From SIG454 sp045646365 (GTDB taxonomy: Bacteria > Bacillota > Clostridia > Monoglobales > Monoglobaceae), in assembly GCA_045646365.1 (NCBI GenBank), contig JAZRKP010000066.1, forward strand, positions 1 through 54,870: 54,870 nt of DNA, written 5' to 3'. Below, piece by piece: positions 23,983 through 32,524 of the stretch. The translations under genes and the position numbers were made by a program. The notes under the pieces were generated by a model, which was not told where the DNA came from, did no database searches, and saw only the letters and a program-made list of their open reading frames with translations. Each line of letters starts with the position of its first letter. The first letter of the stretch is position 1.

Positions 23983-26706
23983 ATGGATTTTAAAAATGTT
24001 CCTTCTAAATATAGACCAATCCCTTTTTGGAGCTGGAATGAAAAGCTTGATGCTTGCGAAACAAAGAGGCAGATTGAAGAAATGCACAATGTTGGAATTG
24101 GTGGATTCTTCATGCACGCAAGAGGCGGTCTTCAGACTGAATATATGGGTGAGGAATGGTTTGAAAATGTTAAGGTATCAATAGATGCTGCGAAAGAAAA
24201 CGATATGTATGCCTGGGCATATGATGAAAACGGCTGGCCAAGTGGATTCGGGGACGGAAAGGTTAACGGACTTGGTATTGAATATATGCAGAAATATCTT
24301 CGCATTAGCAAGGAAGAACCGAAAGAAAATGTTATTGGTAAAACAGGGGAGTATTGGGCGTATTATGAGGTAAACCCATTCTATGTCGATACCCTTGATA
24401 AAAAAGTTGTTGCTGAGTTTATAAAAACAACTTATGAGCCTTATTATGAAAAATATGGAAATGAAATAACAGGTTTCTTTACAGACGAACCGCAGATTTC
24501 GAGAAATGGAATCCCCTGGAGTTTTGTTATGGAAGAGGAGTATCAAAAAAGATACGGAAGAAATCTTTTAGAGGATATTCCTGGGCTTTTTTATCCCGTT
24601 GATGGATACGAGAAAATCAGAATTGCCTTCTGGAAAATGGTTACTGATTTGTTCTCAGAAGCATTTTGTATGCAGATTTACAATTGGTGTGATGAAAGAG
24701 GTCTTAAATTTACAGGTCATCTTGTGTGCGAGGAAAATCTTTTGAGTCAGCTTGCATCAAATGGCGCGTGTATGCCTCATTATGAGTATTTTCATATCCC
24801 CGGTATGGACTGGCTTGGAAGAAGGATTTTGCCTGAGGAAAGAACAACTCCTTATCAGGTTGCATCAGCAGCAGCACAGTTGGGGAAAAAACAGGTTTTA
24901 TCGGAAACCTTTGCATTGTGCGGACATAATGTAAGCTTTGACGAACTTAAAGGTATCTATGAATGGCAGATGGTGCGAGGAATAAACCTTTTGTGTCAGC
25001 ACCTTGAGGGATACTCAATCCGAGGAATGCGTAAGAGGGATTATCCGCCTGCAATGTATCTCCAACAACCGTGGTGGAGTGAATATAAAAAGTTTAATGA
25101 TGCAATGTCAAGACAAGGTATGATTCTTGCTAACGGCAGGTCTAATGTTAATATCCTTGTAATTCATCCTCAGACAACGGCTTGGACACTTTATGACAAT
25201 GGCGAAAATAAAGGCTTGATGGACTTACACAATGAGTTCACAAGAGTTTTTGATAAGCTTGAAGAAAAGCATCTCGCTTTCCATCTTGGCGACGAAACCT
25301 TAATGGAAAGACATGGCAGAGTTGAAAATGGTAAACTTATAATAGGCGAATGTGCATATGATTGCGTATTAAACCCGTGTGGTAAATTTTTGCTTGATAA
25401 CACAGTTAAGCTCCTTGATGAATACGAAAAATCAGGCGGAGTTATGGCAAGCGTTGATGAGTTAGCTGAAAATCCGGTTATTGACAGTAAAAAAATTACA
25501 TATACAATGCGTGAATATGAAGACTTTAAGGTGCATTTCTTTGCAAACAATACTCTTTTTAATGAGAGTGAACCGAAACGAATAAAGACAAAGATAAATG
25601 TTAATGGAAAGAAACTTAATCCGTATACAGGGGAGTTAGAGGAGTTTAGCGGAATTCACGAGTTTGAACCTTGGGGAAGTCTGATGATTATTGAGGACGG
25701 CTCGGAAAATTGTTCTATGGAGTCAGAGGTTGATTTTGTTACTATAAATGACGAGCTTGAAATTGTTGACGAAGTTCAGAATATGATTACACTTGATAAA
25801 TGTGATTATTATTTTGACGGTCAGCTTCAGGAGAAAAACGGATATGTCCTTAATATTTGCGAAAGAGCCAATGAACTTAGAAGAAAAGTTGAAATTCATC
25901 AGGATTATTATCTGCAAATTGATGAAATGCCTGAAGAAATATATCTCGTTTGCGAAACGCCTGAGATTTTCAGAATCAGCGTTAATGGAAATGAAATAGA
26001 TAATACTCCGTGCGGATTTGTTATAGAAAACACATTTAAGAAGCTTGATGTTGCGAAATATCTTAAAACGGGCAGAAACGTCATTTCTTTTGATTGTGAT
26101 TTTAAGCAGTCTGATGAGGTTTATGAGAATATCGAAAAGGGTAAAGCTTTTGAAAGTGAAAAGAATAAGCTTGTATATGATATTGAGATTGAGTCGATTT
26201 ATTTCGTTGGTAAGTTTGGCGTTAAGACAAACGGAGAATGGGAAAAACTTAACAGAAAAGCGACCAGATATACAGGCGATTTCGCTATTGTTGCCCAGCC
26301 AAAGAAAATAAGCAAAGATAACATAGAAAAGCAGGGATTCCCGTTCTTCTGCGGTGAAATGAAGCTGAAAACCGAAATTGATATTAAGGGTGAAAATCCT
26401 GTACTTATCTTTGATAAAAAGGGTGTTAACGCTGTCAGAGTAAAAATAGGCGATGTGGAAGATGTTGTTCTTGTTGATAACAGAATTTCTCTTAAAAAGT
26501 TCGGCGTGGAAGGAAAAACGGAAGTAGAGCTTACGCTTATCAATAACCTGAGAAATCTTTTAGGTCCGCATCATTTGAGTGAGGGCGAATGTTATCATGT
26601 ATGTCCTAACAGTTTTATAAAGGAAAAGTGTGTCTGGACATGGTGGATTCCTGACCTTGAGGCTGGTTGGAATGACGAATATTGCTTTGTAGAATTCGGA
26701 ATATAA
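23983..26706 (+). CDS. GH106-like glycosyl hydrolase (putative alpha-L-rhamnosidase family)
   Basis: A 907-residue protein without a signal peptide, so cytoplasmic. Residues 10-60 carry the family opening: PIPFWSWNEKL, then QIEEMHNVGIGGFFMHARGG, a TIM-barrel start shared with GH106-type alpha-L-rhamnosidases. FTDEPQIS (near residue 166) holds a candidate catalytic acid. The C-terminal ~350 residues are beta-sandwich-like (galactose-binding-domain type; GSLMIIEDGS and later). It releases rhamnose or a related sugar from glycosides, probably after import. No sugar transporter or kinase is adjacent. The true substrate is unknown. Confidence 0.75.
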   Translation: MDFKNVPSKYRPIPFWSWNEKLDACETKRQIEEMHNVGIGGFFMHARGGLQTEYMGEEWFENVKVSIDAAKENDMYAWAYDENGWPSGFGDGKVNGLGIEYMQKYLRISKEEPKENVIGKTGEYWAYYEVNPFYVDTLDKKVVAEFIKTTYEPYYEKYGNEITGFFTDEPQISRNGIPWSFVMEEEYQKRYGRNLLEDIPGLFYPVDGYEKIRIAFWKMVTDLFSEAFCMQIYNWCDERGLKFTGHLVCEENLLSQLASNGACMPHYEYFHIPGMDWLGRRILPEERTTPYQVASAAAQLGKKQVLSETFALCGHNVSFDELKGIYEWQMVRGINLLCQHLEGYSIRGMRKRDYPPAMYLQQPWWSEYKKFNDAMSRQGMILANGRSNVNILVIHPQTTAWTLYDNGENKGLMDLHNEFTRVFDKLEEKHLAFHLGDETLMERHGRVENGKLIIGECAYDCVLNPCGKFLLDNTVKLLDEYEKSGGVMASVDELAENPVIDSKKITYTMREYEDFKVHFFANNTLFNESEPKRIKTKINVNGKKLNPYTGELEEFSGIHEFEPWGSLMIIEDGSENCSMESEVDFVTINDELEIVDEVQNMITLDKCDYYFDGQLQEKNGYVLNICERANELRRKVEIHQDYYLQIDEMPEEIYLVCETPEIFRISVNGNEIDNTPCGFVIENTFKKLDVAKYLKTGRNVISFDCDFKQSDEVYENIEKGKAFESEKNKLVYDIEIESIYFVGKFGVKTNGEWEKLNRKATRYTGDFAIVAQPKKISKDNIEKQGFPFFCGEMKLKTEIDIKGENPVLIFDKKGVNAVRVKIGDVEDVVLVDNRISLKKFGVEGKTEVELTLINNLRNLLGPHHLSEGECYHVCPNSFIKEKCVWTWWIPDLEAGWNDEYCFVEFGI

Positions 26707-26711
26707 AAGTG

Positions 26712-26742
26712 ACACAACTCCGTACTCGGTGCGGGGTTGTGT
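26712..26742 (+). other. Hairpin after the GH106-like gene
   Basis: ACACAACTCCG (26712-26722) pairs with CGGGGTTGTGT (26732-26742), 11 bp with one G-T pair, loop of 9. No T-run follows, so it is a weak terminator at best; it may protect the mRNA 3' end. Confidence 0.5.
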
Positions 26743-26761
26743 TGTGCGGATATGAGGACAA

Positions 26762-27631
26762 ATGAAGAAATTATCTTTTTTATATATTATTCTTGCAGGA
26801 ATCCTGTGGGGAACCTCCTGCATATTTGTCGATAAGCTTTCGGTTTACGGATTGAATTCAATACACATTTCCTGCATAAGAGGAGTAACGGCATCTCTTG
26901 CAATGGCGGTATATGTTTTTCTTTATGATAAAAGTCTGTTTAAGGCTAAGTTTTGGGAAATGGTTTTGTATCTTGCAGGCGGAGTTGCAATGTTTTCGAC
27001 ATCGGCAAGTTATTATGCGTCAATGCAAATGACCTCGGTTTCTACCGCGGTGGTGCTTATGTATACTGCACCTATATTTGTTATGATTTATTCCGTATTG
27101 TTTTTCGGTGAGAAACTTACGGGATATAAGTTGTTTGCGATTTTGATTATGATTATAGGATGCGGACTTATTTCAGGTATTATCGGCGGATTTAAGTTTA
27201 ATCTGCTTGGAATTCTGCTCGGGTTTACCGCAGGACTTGCATACAGTTCCTATAATGTATTAACCAAAATACAAATGCGGAAAGGGTTTAATCCTATGAC
27301 CGCAAGTATGTATTGTTTTGTTTTTATGGCGGTGATATCTCTGTTTGTGGCTGAACCGATTTATATAGCAGAGGTTGCGTTAAAGACGCCGAAGGTTTTG
27401 ATTTGGATGATAAGCTGTGGAATTTGCACGAGTTTTCTGCCGTACTTTTTTTACACTATTGCTCTGAAAAATCTTCCGGCTGGGACTGCATCAGCCCTTG
27501 GAATTGTTGAGCCTATGTCAGCAACTGTTTTCGGGATAATATTTTTATCACAGGTTCCTGATGTGTTTTCTTTTGCAGGGATAATACTTATTTTAGGTGC
27601 GGTGTTTATGCTTAGTCGTGTTAAAGAATAA
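26762..27631 (+). CDS. EamA-family (DMT superfamily) transporter
   Basis: A 289-residue inner-membrane protein with ten predicted helices and two EamA repeats (start YIILAGILWGTSCIFV, residues 8-23; second repeat from ~150, LLGILLGFTAGLAYS). These carriers export amino acids, metabolites or drugs; the substrate is not readable. The spacing to the HAD gene is 12 bases, suggesting an operon through the MFS gene. Confidence 0.85.
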   Translation: MKKLSFLYIILAGILWGTSCIFVDKLSVYGLNSIHISCIRGVTASLAMAVYVFLYDKSLFKAKFWEMVLYLAGGVAMFSTSASYYASMQMTSVSTAVVLMYTAPIFVMIYSVLFFGEKLTGYKLFAILIMIIGCGLISGIIGGFKFNLLGILLGFTAGLAYSSYNVLTKIQMRKGFNPMTASMYCFVFMAVISLFVAEPIYIAEVALKTPKVLIWMISCGICTSFLPYFFYTIALKNLPAGTASALGIVEPMSATVFGIIFLSQVPDVFSFAGIILILGAVFMLSRVKE

Positions 27632-27643
27632 ATGGAGGGAAAT

Positions 27644-28435
27644 ATGGAGAGGTTAGCAGATAAAAAATTCTATCTTCTGGATATGGATGGAACAATATAT
27701 CTTGATAATGATTTATTTGAAGGGGTTACTGAGTTTCTTGCCCGTATAAAAAAAATTGGCGGGAAATATATGTTTGTTACAAATAATTCGTCAAAAAGTG
27801 TTGATAAGTATATAGAAAAGCTTGATTCTCTCGGAATAGAGGCGTGTGAGGATGACTTTCTGACATCAACCAATGCAGCGATCATTCACCTGAAAAGTAA
27901 AAACTATAACAAAATTTATGCCTTTGGCACGGAGTCGTTTAAAGAACAACTGAGAAAGGCAAGCCTTCCTGTAACAGATGTTTTGGAGGACGATATTGAT
28001 TGTTTATGTATGGGCTTTGACACAGAGCTGACCTTTAAAAAGCTGGAAGACGCCTGTATTCTTCTTAACAGAGGAATTGATTATATTGCGACAAATCCTG
28101 ATTGGGTATGTCCGACATGGTATGGATTTATCCCTGATTGCGGTTCTGTGAGTGAAATGCTTTATAATGCAACAAAACGCAGACCAAAATTTATAGGCAA
28201 GCCACAACCTGAAATGATTAATCTTGCTATGGAAAAGTATGGATATTCCCAAGATGATACAATTATTTTTGGTGACAGACTTTATACGGATATTGCAAGC
28301 GGATATAATGCAGGAGTTACAACCGTATTTGTTCTCAGTGGAGAAGGAACAATGGAAGATGTTGAAAAAAGTGAAATCAAACCTGACTTCATTTTTAATG
28401 ATATAAATGAATATTACAATAAGGTAATGGTATAA
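27644..28435 (+). CDS. HAD-IIA family hydrolase (NagD-like sugar/nucleotide phosphatase)
   Basis: A 263-residue phosphatase. Motif I is DMDGTIY (catalytic Asp13, Asp15), motif II VTNNSS, then a C2 cap, then GKPQPE (Lys) and motif IV IIFGDRLYTDI. Closest to NagD/AraL-type p-nitrophenyl- or sugar-phosphate phosphatases. ATG at 27644 is chosen since GGAGGG lies just upstream and the earlier in-frame ATG at 27632 precedes that site. Flanked by two transporters in one likely operon. Confidence 0.87.
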   Translation: MERLADKKFYLLDMDGTIYLDNDLFEGVTEFLARIKKIGGKYMFVTNNSSKSVDKYIEKLDSLGIEACEDDFLTSTNAAIIHLKSKNYNKIYAFGTESFKEQLRKASLPVTDVLEDDIDCLCMGFDTELTFKKLEDACILLNRGIDYIATNPDWVCPTWYGFIPDCGSVSEMLYNATKRRPKFIGKPQPEMINLAMEKYGYSQDDTIIFGDRLYTDIASGYNAGVTTVFVLSGEGTMEDVEKSEIKPDFIFNDINEYYNKVMV

Positions 28436-28458
28436 GGAGTCTATTGGAGGAAAAGATA

Positions 28459-29730
28459 ATGGAAAAAGACATTTATAGAGTAAGCCGAATAAATTATATT
28501 ATAGAGGAAGCCGTTGCGTATCTTATAGCACTTCTTCTTAGCGGGGCGTATATTGCCAAGCTTACAACATCGCTGGGATTTTCTGACGGGTTGACAGCAA
28601 TTTTAACAGCATTTGTTTCGTTGGGATGCAGTTTTCAGTTGTTTGCCCTTATGTTTTTCAAAAAAGGCAAGGTTAAGAAAAGAGTAACTATTATATTTAT
28701 TATAAATCAGCTTTTGTTTATGGTTTTATATCTTGTCCCCGCAATCAGATGTAGTCACACAGCAAAAATTGTACTGTTTATACTCTGTTTGCTTTGCGGA
28801 TATTTTGCACAAAATGTTGTATTTTCGCCTAAAACTAACTGGTTTATGTCCCTTGTTCCAAATTACAGCAGGGGTAATTTTACGGCTATAAAAGAGGCTG
28901 TTTCATTGGTTAGCGGTACCGTGTTCAGTTTTGTTATGTCAGCAGTTATTGATAAATATGAAAACGCAGGAAATCTCAATGCTGCATTTACGGTATGTGC
29001 AGTGACAATATTCGTGCTGGCAGTAGTGCACGCCCTGATGCTCATTTTTTCTAAAGAAAAAGAGCCGGAAGAGGTCCCTGAAATTTCCCTTAAAAAAAGT
29101 ATCAAGGGCATTTTGAGTGATAAAAATGTGTTAATAGTGTTTGGAATCAGCTTGTTCTGGGCGGCGATTAACAATATAACAACTCCGTTTTTTGGTACAT
29201 ATGAGATAAAAGAGCTTGGCTTCAGTATGACATATGTTTCAATTCTGACCGTTATCGGAACGGCGGCAAGAATTATTGCATCGTTCTTCCTTGGCAGATA
29301 TGCGGATAAAACTTCATTTGCGAAAATGTTGAAAATTTGTTATATACTTATGGGGTTGGCTTTTGTCACAACAGCGTTGGCTGTTCCGTCAAATGGTGCA
29401 ATAATGTTTGTATTACACAAAATTTTGCATAGTGCGGCAATGGGTGGAATCAATAGTGCCGAGATAAATCTTATCTATGATTATATAGCACCGGAGAAGC
29501 GTATAAGTTCGTTGGCAGTTAAGCAAACACTCTATGGCGTTGTTGGGTTTGTTTCAACACTTGTTGCAACACCACTGCTTAGTTATATTCAGAAATCGGG
29601 AAATACTTTTATGGGTATTAATGCCTATGCACAGCAGGTTTTGTCAGTTATTGCCATAATACTTGTTGTTGCAATGATTATATATCTTGACAAAGTTGTT
29701 GCAAGGCTCAAAACCTATTCTAAAATATAA
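28459..29730 (+). CDS. MFS-family transporter
   Basis: A 423-residue membrane protein with about 12 hydrophobic segments in two halves split by a charged loop near residues 200-215 (FSKEKEPEEVPEISLKKS). The second half carries the MFS-like FLGRYADKTSFAKM motif near residue 280. Substrate unknown. ATG at 28459 lies 8 bases after GGAGG; an upstream in-frame TTG at 28444 is too close to that site. Gap to the HAD gene is 23 bases. The end is followed by the ferritin promoter. Confidence 0.8.
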   Translation: MEKDIYRVSRINYIIEEAVAYLIALLLSGAYIAKLTTSLGFSDGLTAILTAFVSLGCSFQLFALMFFKKGKVKKRVTIIFIINQLLFMVLYLVPAIRCSHTAKIVLFILCLLCGYFAQNVVFSPKTNWFMSLVPNYSRGNFTAIKEAVSLVSGTVFSFVMSAVIDKYENAGNLNAAFTVCAVTIFVLAVVHALMLIFSKEKEPEEVPEISLKKSIKGILSDKNVLIVFGISLFWAAINNITTPFFGTYEIKELGFSMTYVSILTVIGTAARIIASFFLGRYADKTSFAKMLKICYILMGLAFVTTALAVPSNGAIMFVLHKILHSAAMGGINSAEINLIYDYIAPEKRISSLAVKQTLYGVVGFVSTLVATPLLSYIQKSGNTFMGINAYAQQVLSVIAIILVVAMIIYLDKVVARLKTYSKI

Positions 29731-29734
29731 AAAC

Positions 29735-29763
29735 TTGCAAACGGTTAAAAATAATGATATAAT
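29735..29763 (+). promoter_or_regulatory. Promoter of ferritin gene
   Basis: TTGCAA (29735-29740), 17-bp spacer, TATAAT (29758-29763), extended TGA. No Fur-box-like palindrome was seen. Confidence 0.78.
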
Positions 29764-29793
29764 ATCTCTATAAACTAAGGAGGTTTTGTTATT

Positions 29794-30306
29794 ATGATGA
29801 ATGAAAAAGTAAGAGAATTGCTTAATCAGCAAATAAATAAGGAATTATATTCAGCGTATCTTTATCTGGATTTTTCAAATTATTTTGAACAAAGAGGCTT
29901 AAGTGGTTTTGCTAACTGGTATTATATTCAGGCTCAGGAGGAAAGAGACCACGCAATGCTTTTCTATCGTTATCTTCTCAATAATAATGAAAAGGTAACA
30001 CTTGATGCTATTGCAAAGCCTGATAAGGAGCTAAACTCCGATATGGCAGTTTTAAAAGCTGGTCTTGAACACGAGGAATATGTTACTTCTCTCATAAACG
30101 ATATATATGCGGCGGCGTATGATGTTAAGGATTTCAGAACTATGCAGTTCCTTGACTGGTTTGTTAAGGAGCAGGGTGAGGAAGAAACCAATGCTAATGA
30201 TTTGATTACCAAAATGGAATTGTTCGGCGCTGACCCTAAGAGTCTTTATATGCTTAACAGTGAACTTGCGGCAAGAGTGTATTCGGCTCCGTCACTTGTT
30301 TTATAA
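29794..30306 (+). CDS. ftnA: Ferritin (non-heme)
   Basis: A 170-residue four-helix iron-storage protein that oxidises Fe2+ and holds ferric mineral in a 24-mer. Ferroxidase ligands are visible: Glu in KELYSAYLYLD (helix A), EERDH (Glu and His, helix B), and EEEYVTS / EQGEEE (helices C, D). No heme-binding Met and the length mark it as ferritin rather than bacterioferritin or Dps. AGGAGG sets the start (two adjacent Met codons). A ZIP transporter follows 15 bases on, a plausible metal operon. Confidence 0.93.
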   Translation: MMNEKVRELLNQQINKELYSAYLYLDFSNYFEQRGLSGFANWYYIQAQEERDHAMLFYRYLLNNNEKVTLDAIAKPDKELNSDMAVLKAGLEHEEYVTSLINDIYAAAYDVKDFRTMQFLDWFVKEQGEEETNANDLITKMELFGADPKSLYMLNSELAARVYSAPSLVL

Positions 30307-30321
30307 TTGTCGGGGTAAGTT

Positions 30322-31074
30322 ATGAATTATGTACTTTTAACTGCTCTTGGTGTGGGCGGTGCAACGGTTATCGGAGCATTGATTGGGTTTATATTCAAAT
30401 CAATGTCACATAAATTTTCCGATATTGTATTATCTTTTGCGGCAGGAGTTATGCTTTCTGCGGCGGTTTTGGGACTTGTGATTCCGTCTCTTGAATATGG
30501 CGGTGACTATGGTATTGTTGTGACCGTGGTGGGGATTTTTGCGGGAGCATTCAGCCTGAATCTTATAGATAAACTTGTTCCGCATCTTCATAAAATAACA
30601 GGTCTTGATAGCGAGGCACATAATAACAAAAAGTTAAACAAAGTCTTGCTTTTTGTTATGGCGATTGCAATCCACAATTTCCCGGAGGGAATTGCGGCAG
30701 GGGTTGGTTTTGGTTCAGGGAATACCGCCCAGGCACTTTTAATAGCAGGTGGTATTGCGCTCCAGAATATCCCTGAAGGAATGGTGGTTATTGCACCAAT
30801 GCTATCCTCGGGAGTTTCCCCGAAAAAGACACTGTTAATTGCTATGCTTACAGGATTAGTTGAGGTGGTTGGAACGGTTTTGGGATATTTTGCAGTAAGT
30901 GTTGCTTCTGTAATTCTTCCTTTTGCACTTGCATTTGCCGGCGGTACAATGCTTTATGTTGTAAGTGATGAGATGATTCCTGAAACTCATGCCCACGGTA
31001 GCGAACGAGGGGCGACTTATGCACTTTTAGCAGGATTTTGCCTGATGCTTATAAGTGATTTTATTTTGGGATAA
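30322..31074 (+). CDS. ZIP-family metal transporter
   Basis: A 250-residue membrane protein with eight predicted helices. The family metal sites are HNFPEGIAAG in helix IV and NIPEGMVV in helix V, with EMIPETHAH near the C-terminus. ZIP proteins import divalent metals (Zn, Fe, Mn); ZupT-like length. Next to ferritin, iron is a reasonable guess but not shown. A short loop rich in His is absent. GTCGGGG is a poor ribosome site, so it may rely on ferritin translation. Confidence 0.87.
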   Translation: MNYVLLTALGVGGATVIGALIGFIFKSMSHKFSDIVLSFAAGVMLSAAVLGLVIPSLEYGGDYGIVVTVVGIFAGAFSLNLIDKLVPHLHKITGLDSEAHNNKKLNKVLLFVMAIAIHNFPEGIAAGVGFGSGNTAQALLIAGGIALQNIPEGMVVIAPMLSSGVSPKKTLLIAMLTGLVEVVGTVLGYFAVSVASVILPFALAFAGGTMLYVVSDEMIPETHAHGSERGATYALLAGFCLMLISDFILG

Positions 31075-31091
31075 AAAATTTAAAATACCTA

Positions 31092-31120
31092 TTGATTTTA
31101 TAATTGCAATGTGTTATAAT
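31092..31120 (+). promoter_or_regulatory. Promoter upstream of the CPA2 antiporter leader
   Basis: TTGATT (31092-31097), 17-bp spacer, TATAAT (31115-31120), extended TGT. Start predicted near 31127. Confidence 0.78.
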
Positions 31121-31126
31121 AGTTCG

Positions 31127-31172
31127 CGGTGCAAAAAACAAAAGCCTTGTTTTTACAAGGTTTTTTTGTGCC
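31127..31172 (+). terminator. Intrinsic terminator inside the antiporter leader
   Basis: CCTTGT (31145-31150) and ACAAGG (31155-31160), TTTT loop, then seven T's. The flanking GGTGCAAAAAA (31129-31139) and TTTTTTTGTGCC (31161-31172) also pair loosely. It would stop transcripts about 40 bases after the predicted start, before the antiporter gene; it reads as an attenuator or as the end of a tiny RNA. Confidence 0.72.
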
Positions 31173-31198
31173 ATAATTTGTGAAAAAGGGTGGAAAAT

Positions 31199-32494
31199 AT
31201 GGGAACATTATTGTCAGTTTCAATCGCATTACTTGCAGGTCTACTTATGACAAGAGCATTTAAACCGTTTAAGCTACCGTCTGTAACGGCATACTTAATC
31301 GCAGGCGTTCTTATAGGACCGTATTGCATAGGTGCTTTAGGAATAGAAGGTCTTGGATTCAGAACTCACGGTGATGTAAGCAGACTTACATTGATTTCAG
31401 AGGTTGCTCTTGGATTTATAGCTTTTTCTATAGGAAACGAGTTCAGAAAGGACGAACTTAAGAAAACAGGAAAACAGGCAACAATAATTGGTATATTTCA
31501 GGCAATAACTGCAACAATTATAGTTGATATTGCTCTTTATGCTGTGTATAAGCTTATGCCGGGGAAAATAACAGTTCCTCAGATTCTGACATTGGGTGCT
31601 ATTGCAACGGCGACTGCTCCTGCGGCAACCTTGATGGTTGTTCGTCAGTATAAGGCAAAAGGTAAATTGACAAATTTGCTTTTACCAATCGTTGCTCTTG
31701 ATGATGCAGTAGGTCTTATTGTTTTTGCGGTTTGCTTCGGTGTTGCAAAAAGTCTTATAGGCGGAGCCGTGGATATTGTTTCCATTGTTGTTAATCCGAT
31801 TGTTGAGATTATTTGTTCACTGAGCCTCGGTGCCGTTATGGGCTGGATTCTGACTCAGCTTGAAAAAATGTTTAACTCAAATACAAACAGACTTAATATG
31901 TCTATTGCGTTTGTGTTCATAACAGTTGCTCTGTCAATGATGGAATTTCATATCGGTGCGGTACATATATCTTTCTCGTCATTACTTGTTTGTATGATGC
32001 TTGGAACAGTTTTCTGCAATATTTGTCCGCTTTCTCATGACTTAATGGAAAAAACGGATAAATGGACTTCTCCGCTCTTTGCATTGTTCTTTGTAATCAG
32101 CGGTGCTGAGCTTGAGCTTAGTGTGTTTGCAGACTGGGCGATAGTTATTATTGGTGTTGTTTATATAGTGTTCCGTTCAATCGGTAAGTATTTCGGAACA
32201 TATGCCAGCGCTAAGGCGGCTAAGTGTGAACCGCAGATTTGTAAATATCTTGGTCTTACACTTCTCCCTCAGGCAGGTGTCGCTCTCGGAATGTGCACAA
32301 CTGCAATGCAGCTTGGTGCAGAGGGTAACCTTATAAGAAATATAACATTATTCGCGGTTCTTATCTATGAACTTTTCGGTCCTATTGTGACTCGTGAGGC
32401 TCTTAAAGCGGCAGGCGATATTCAGCCAATGTCTGAAGAGGTTAAAATGCGTCGTCAGACTAAACTTGATATGACTAAAAAAGATTCGGAGTAA
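31199..32494 (+). CDS. CPA2-family cation:proton antiporter
   Basis: A 431-residue membrane protein with about 12-13 helices of the KefB/GerN/NapA fold. The N-terminal block FKLPSVTAYLIAGVLIGPY is typical, as is LDDAVGLIVFAVCFG, whose adjacent Asp pair carries the transported ion. It lacks a C-terminal TrkA-N or USP domain, so the cation and its control are unknown. ATG at 31199 follows AAGGGTGG; a GTG at 31190 overlaps that site. A ClC transporter gene follows. Confidence 0.85.
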   Translation: MGTLLSVSIALLAGLLMTRAFKPFKLPSVTAYLIAGVLIGPYCIGALGIEGLGFRTHGDVSRLTLISEVALGFIAFSIGNEFRKDELKKTGKQATIIGIFQAITATIIVDIALYAVYKLMPGKITVPQILTLGAIATATAPAATLMVVRQYKAKGKLTNLLLPIVALDDAVGLIVFAVCFGVAKSLIGGAVDIVSIVVNPIVEIICSLSLGAVMGWILTQLEKMFNSNTNRLNMSIAFVFITVALSMMEFHIGAVHISFSSLLVCMMLGTVFCNICPLSHDLMEKTDKWTSPLFALFFVISGAELELSVFADWAIVIIGVVYIVFRSIGKYFGTYASAKAAKCEPQICKYLGLTLLPQAGVALGMCTTAMQLGAEGNLIRNITLFAVLIYELFGPIVTREALKAAGDIQPMSEEVKMRRQTKLDMTKKDSE

Positions 32495-32524
32495 ATGCTA
32501 AAACTTTTATTCGGAGGAATAAAA

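Noticed and set aside
31121..31200. Fluoride, guanidine or c-di-AMP riboswitch upstream of the antiporter/ClC genes
   Set aside because: The leader is under 75 bases and lacks the conserved cores of these classes.
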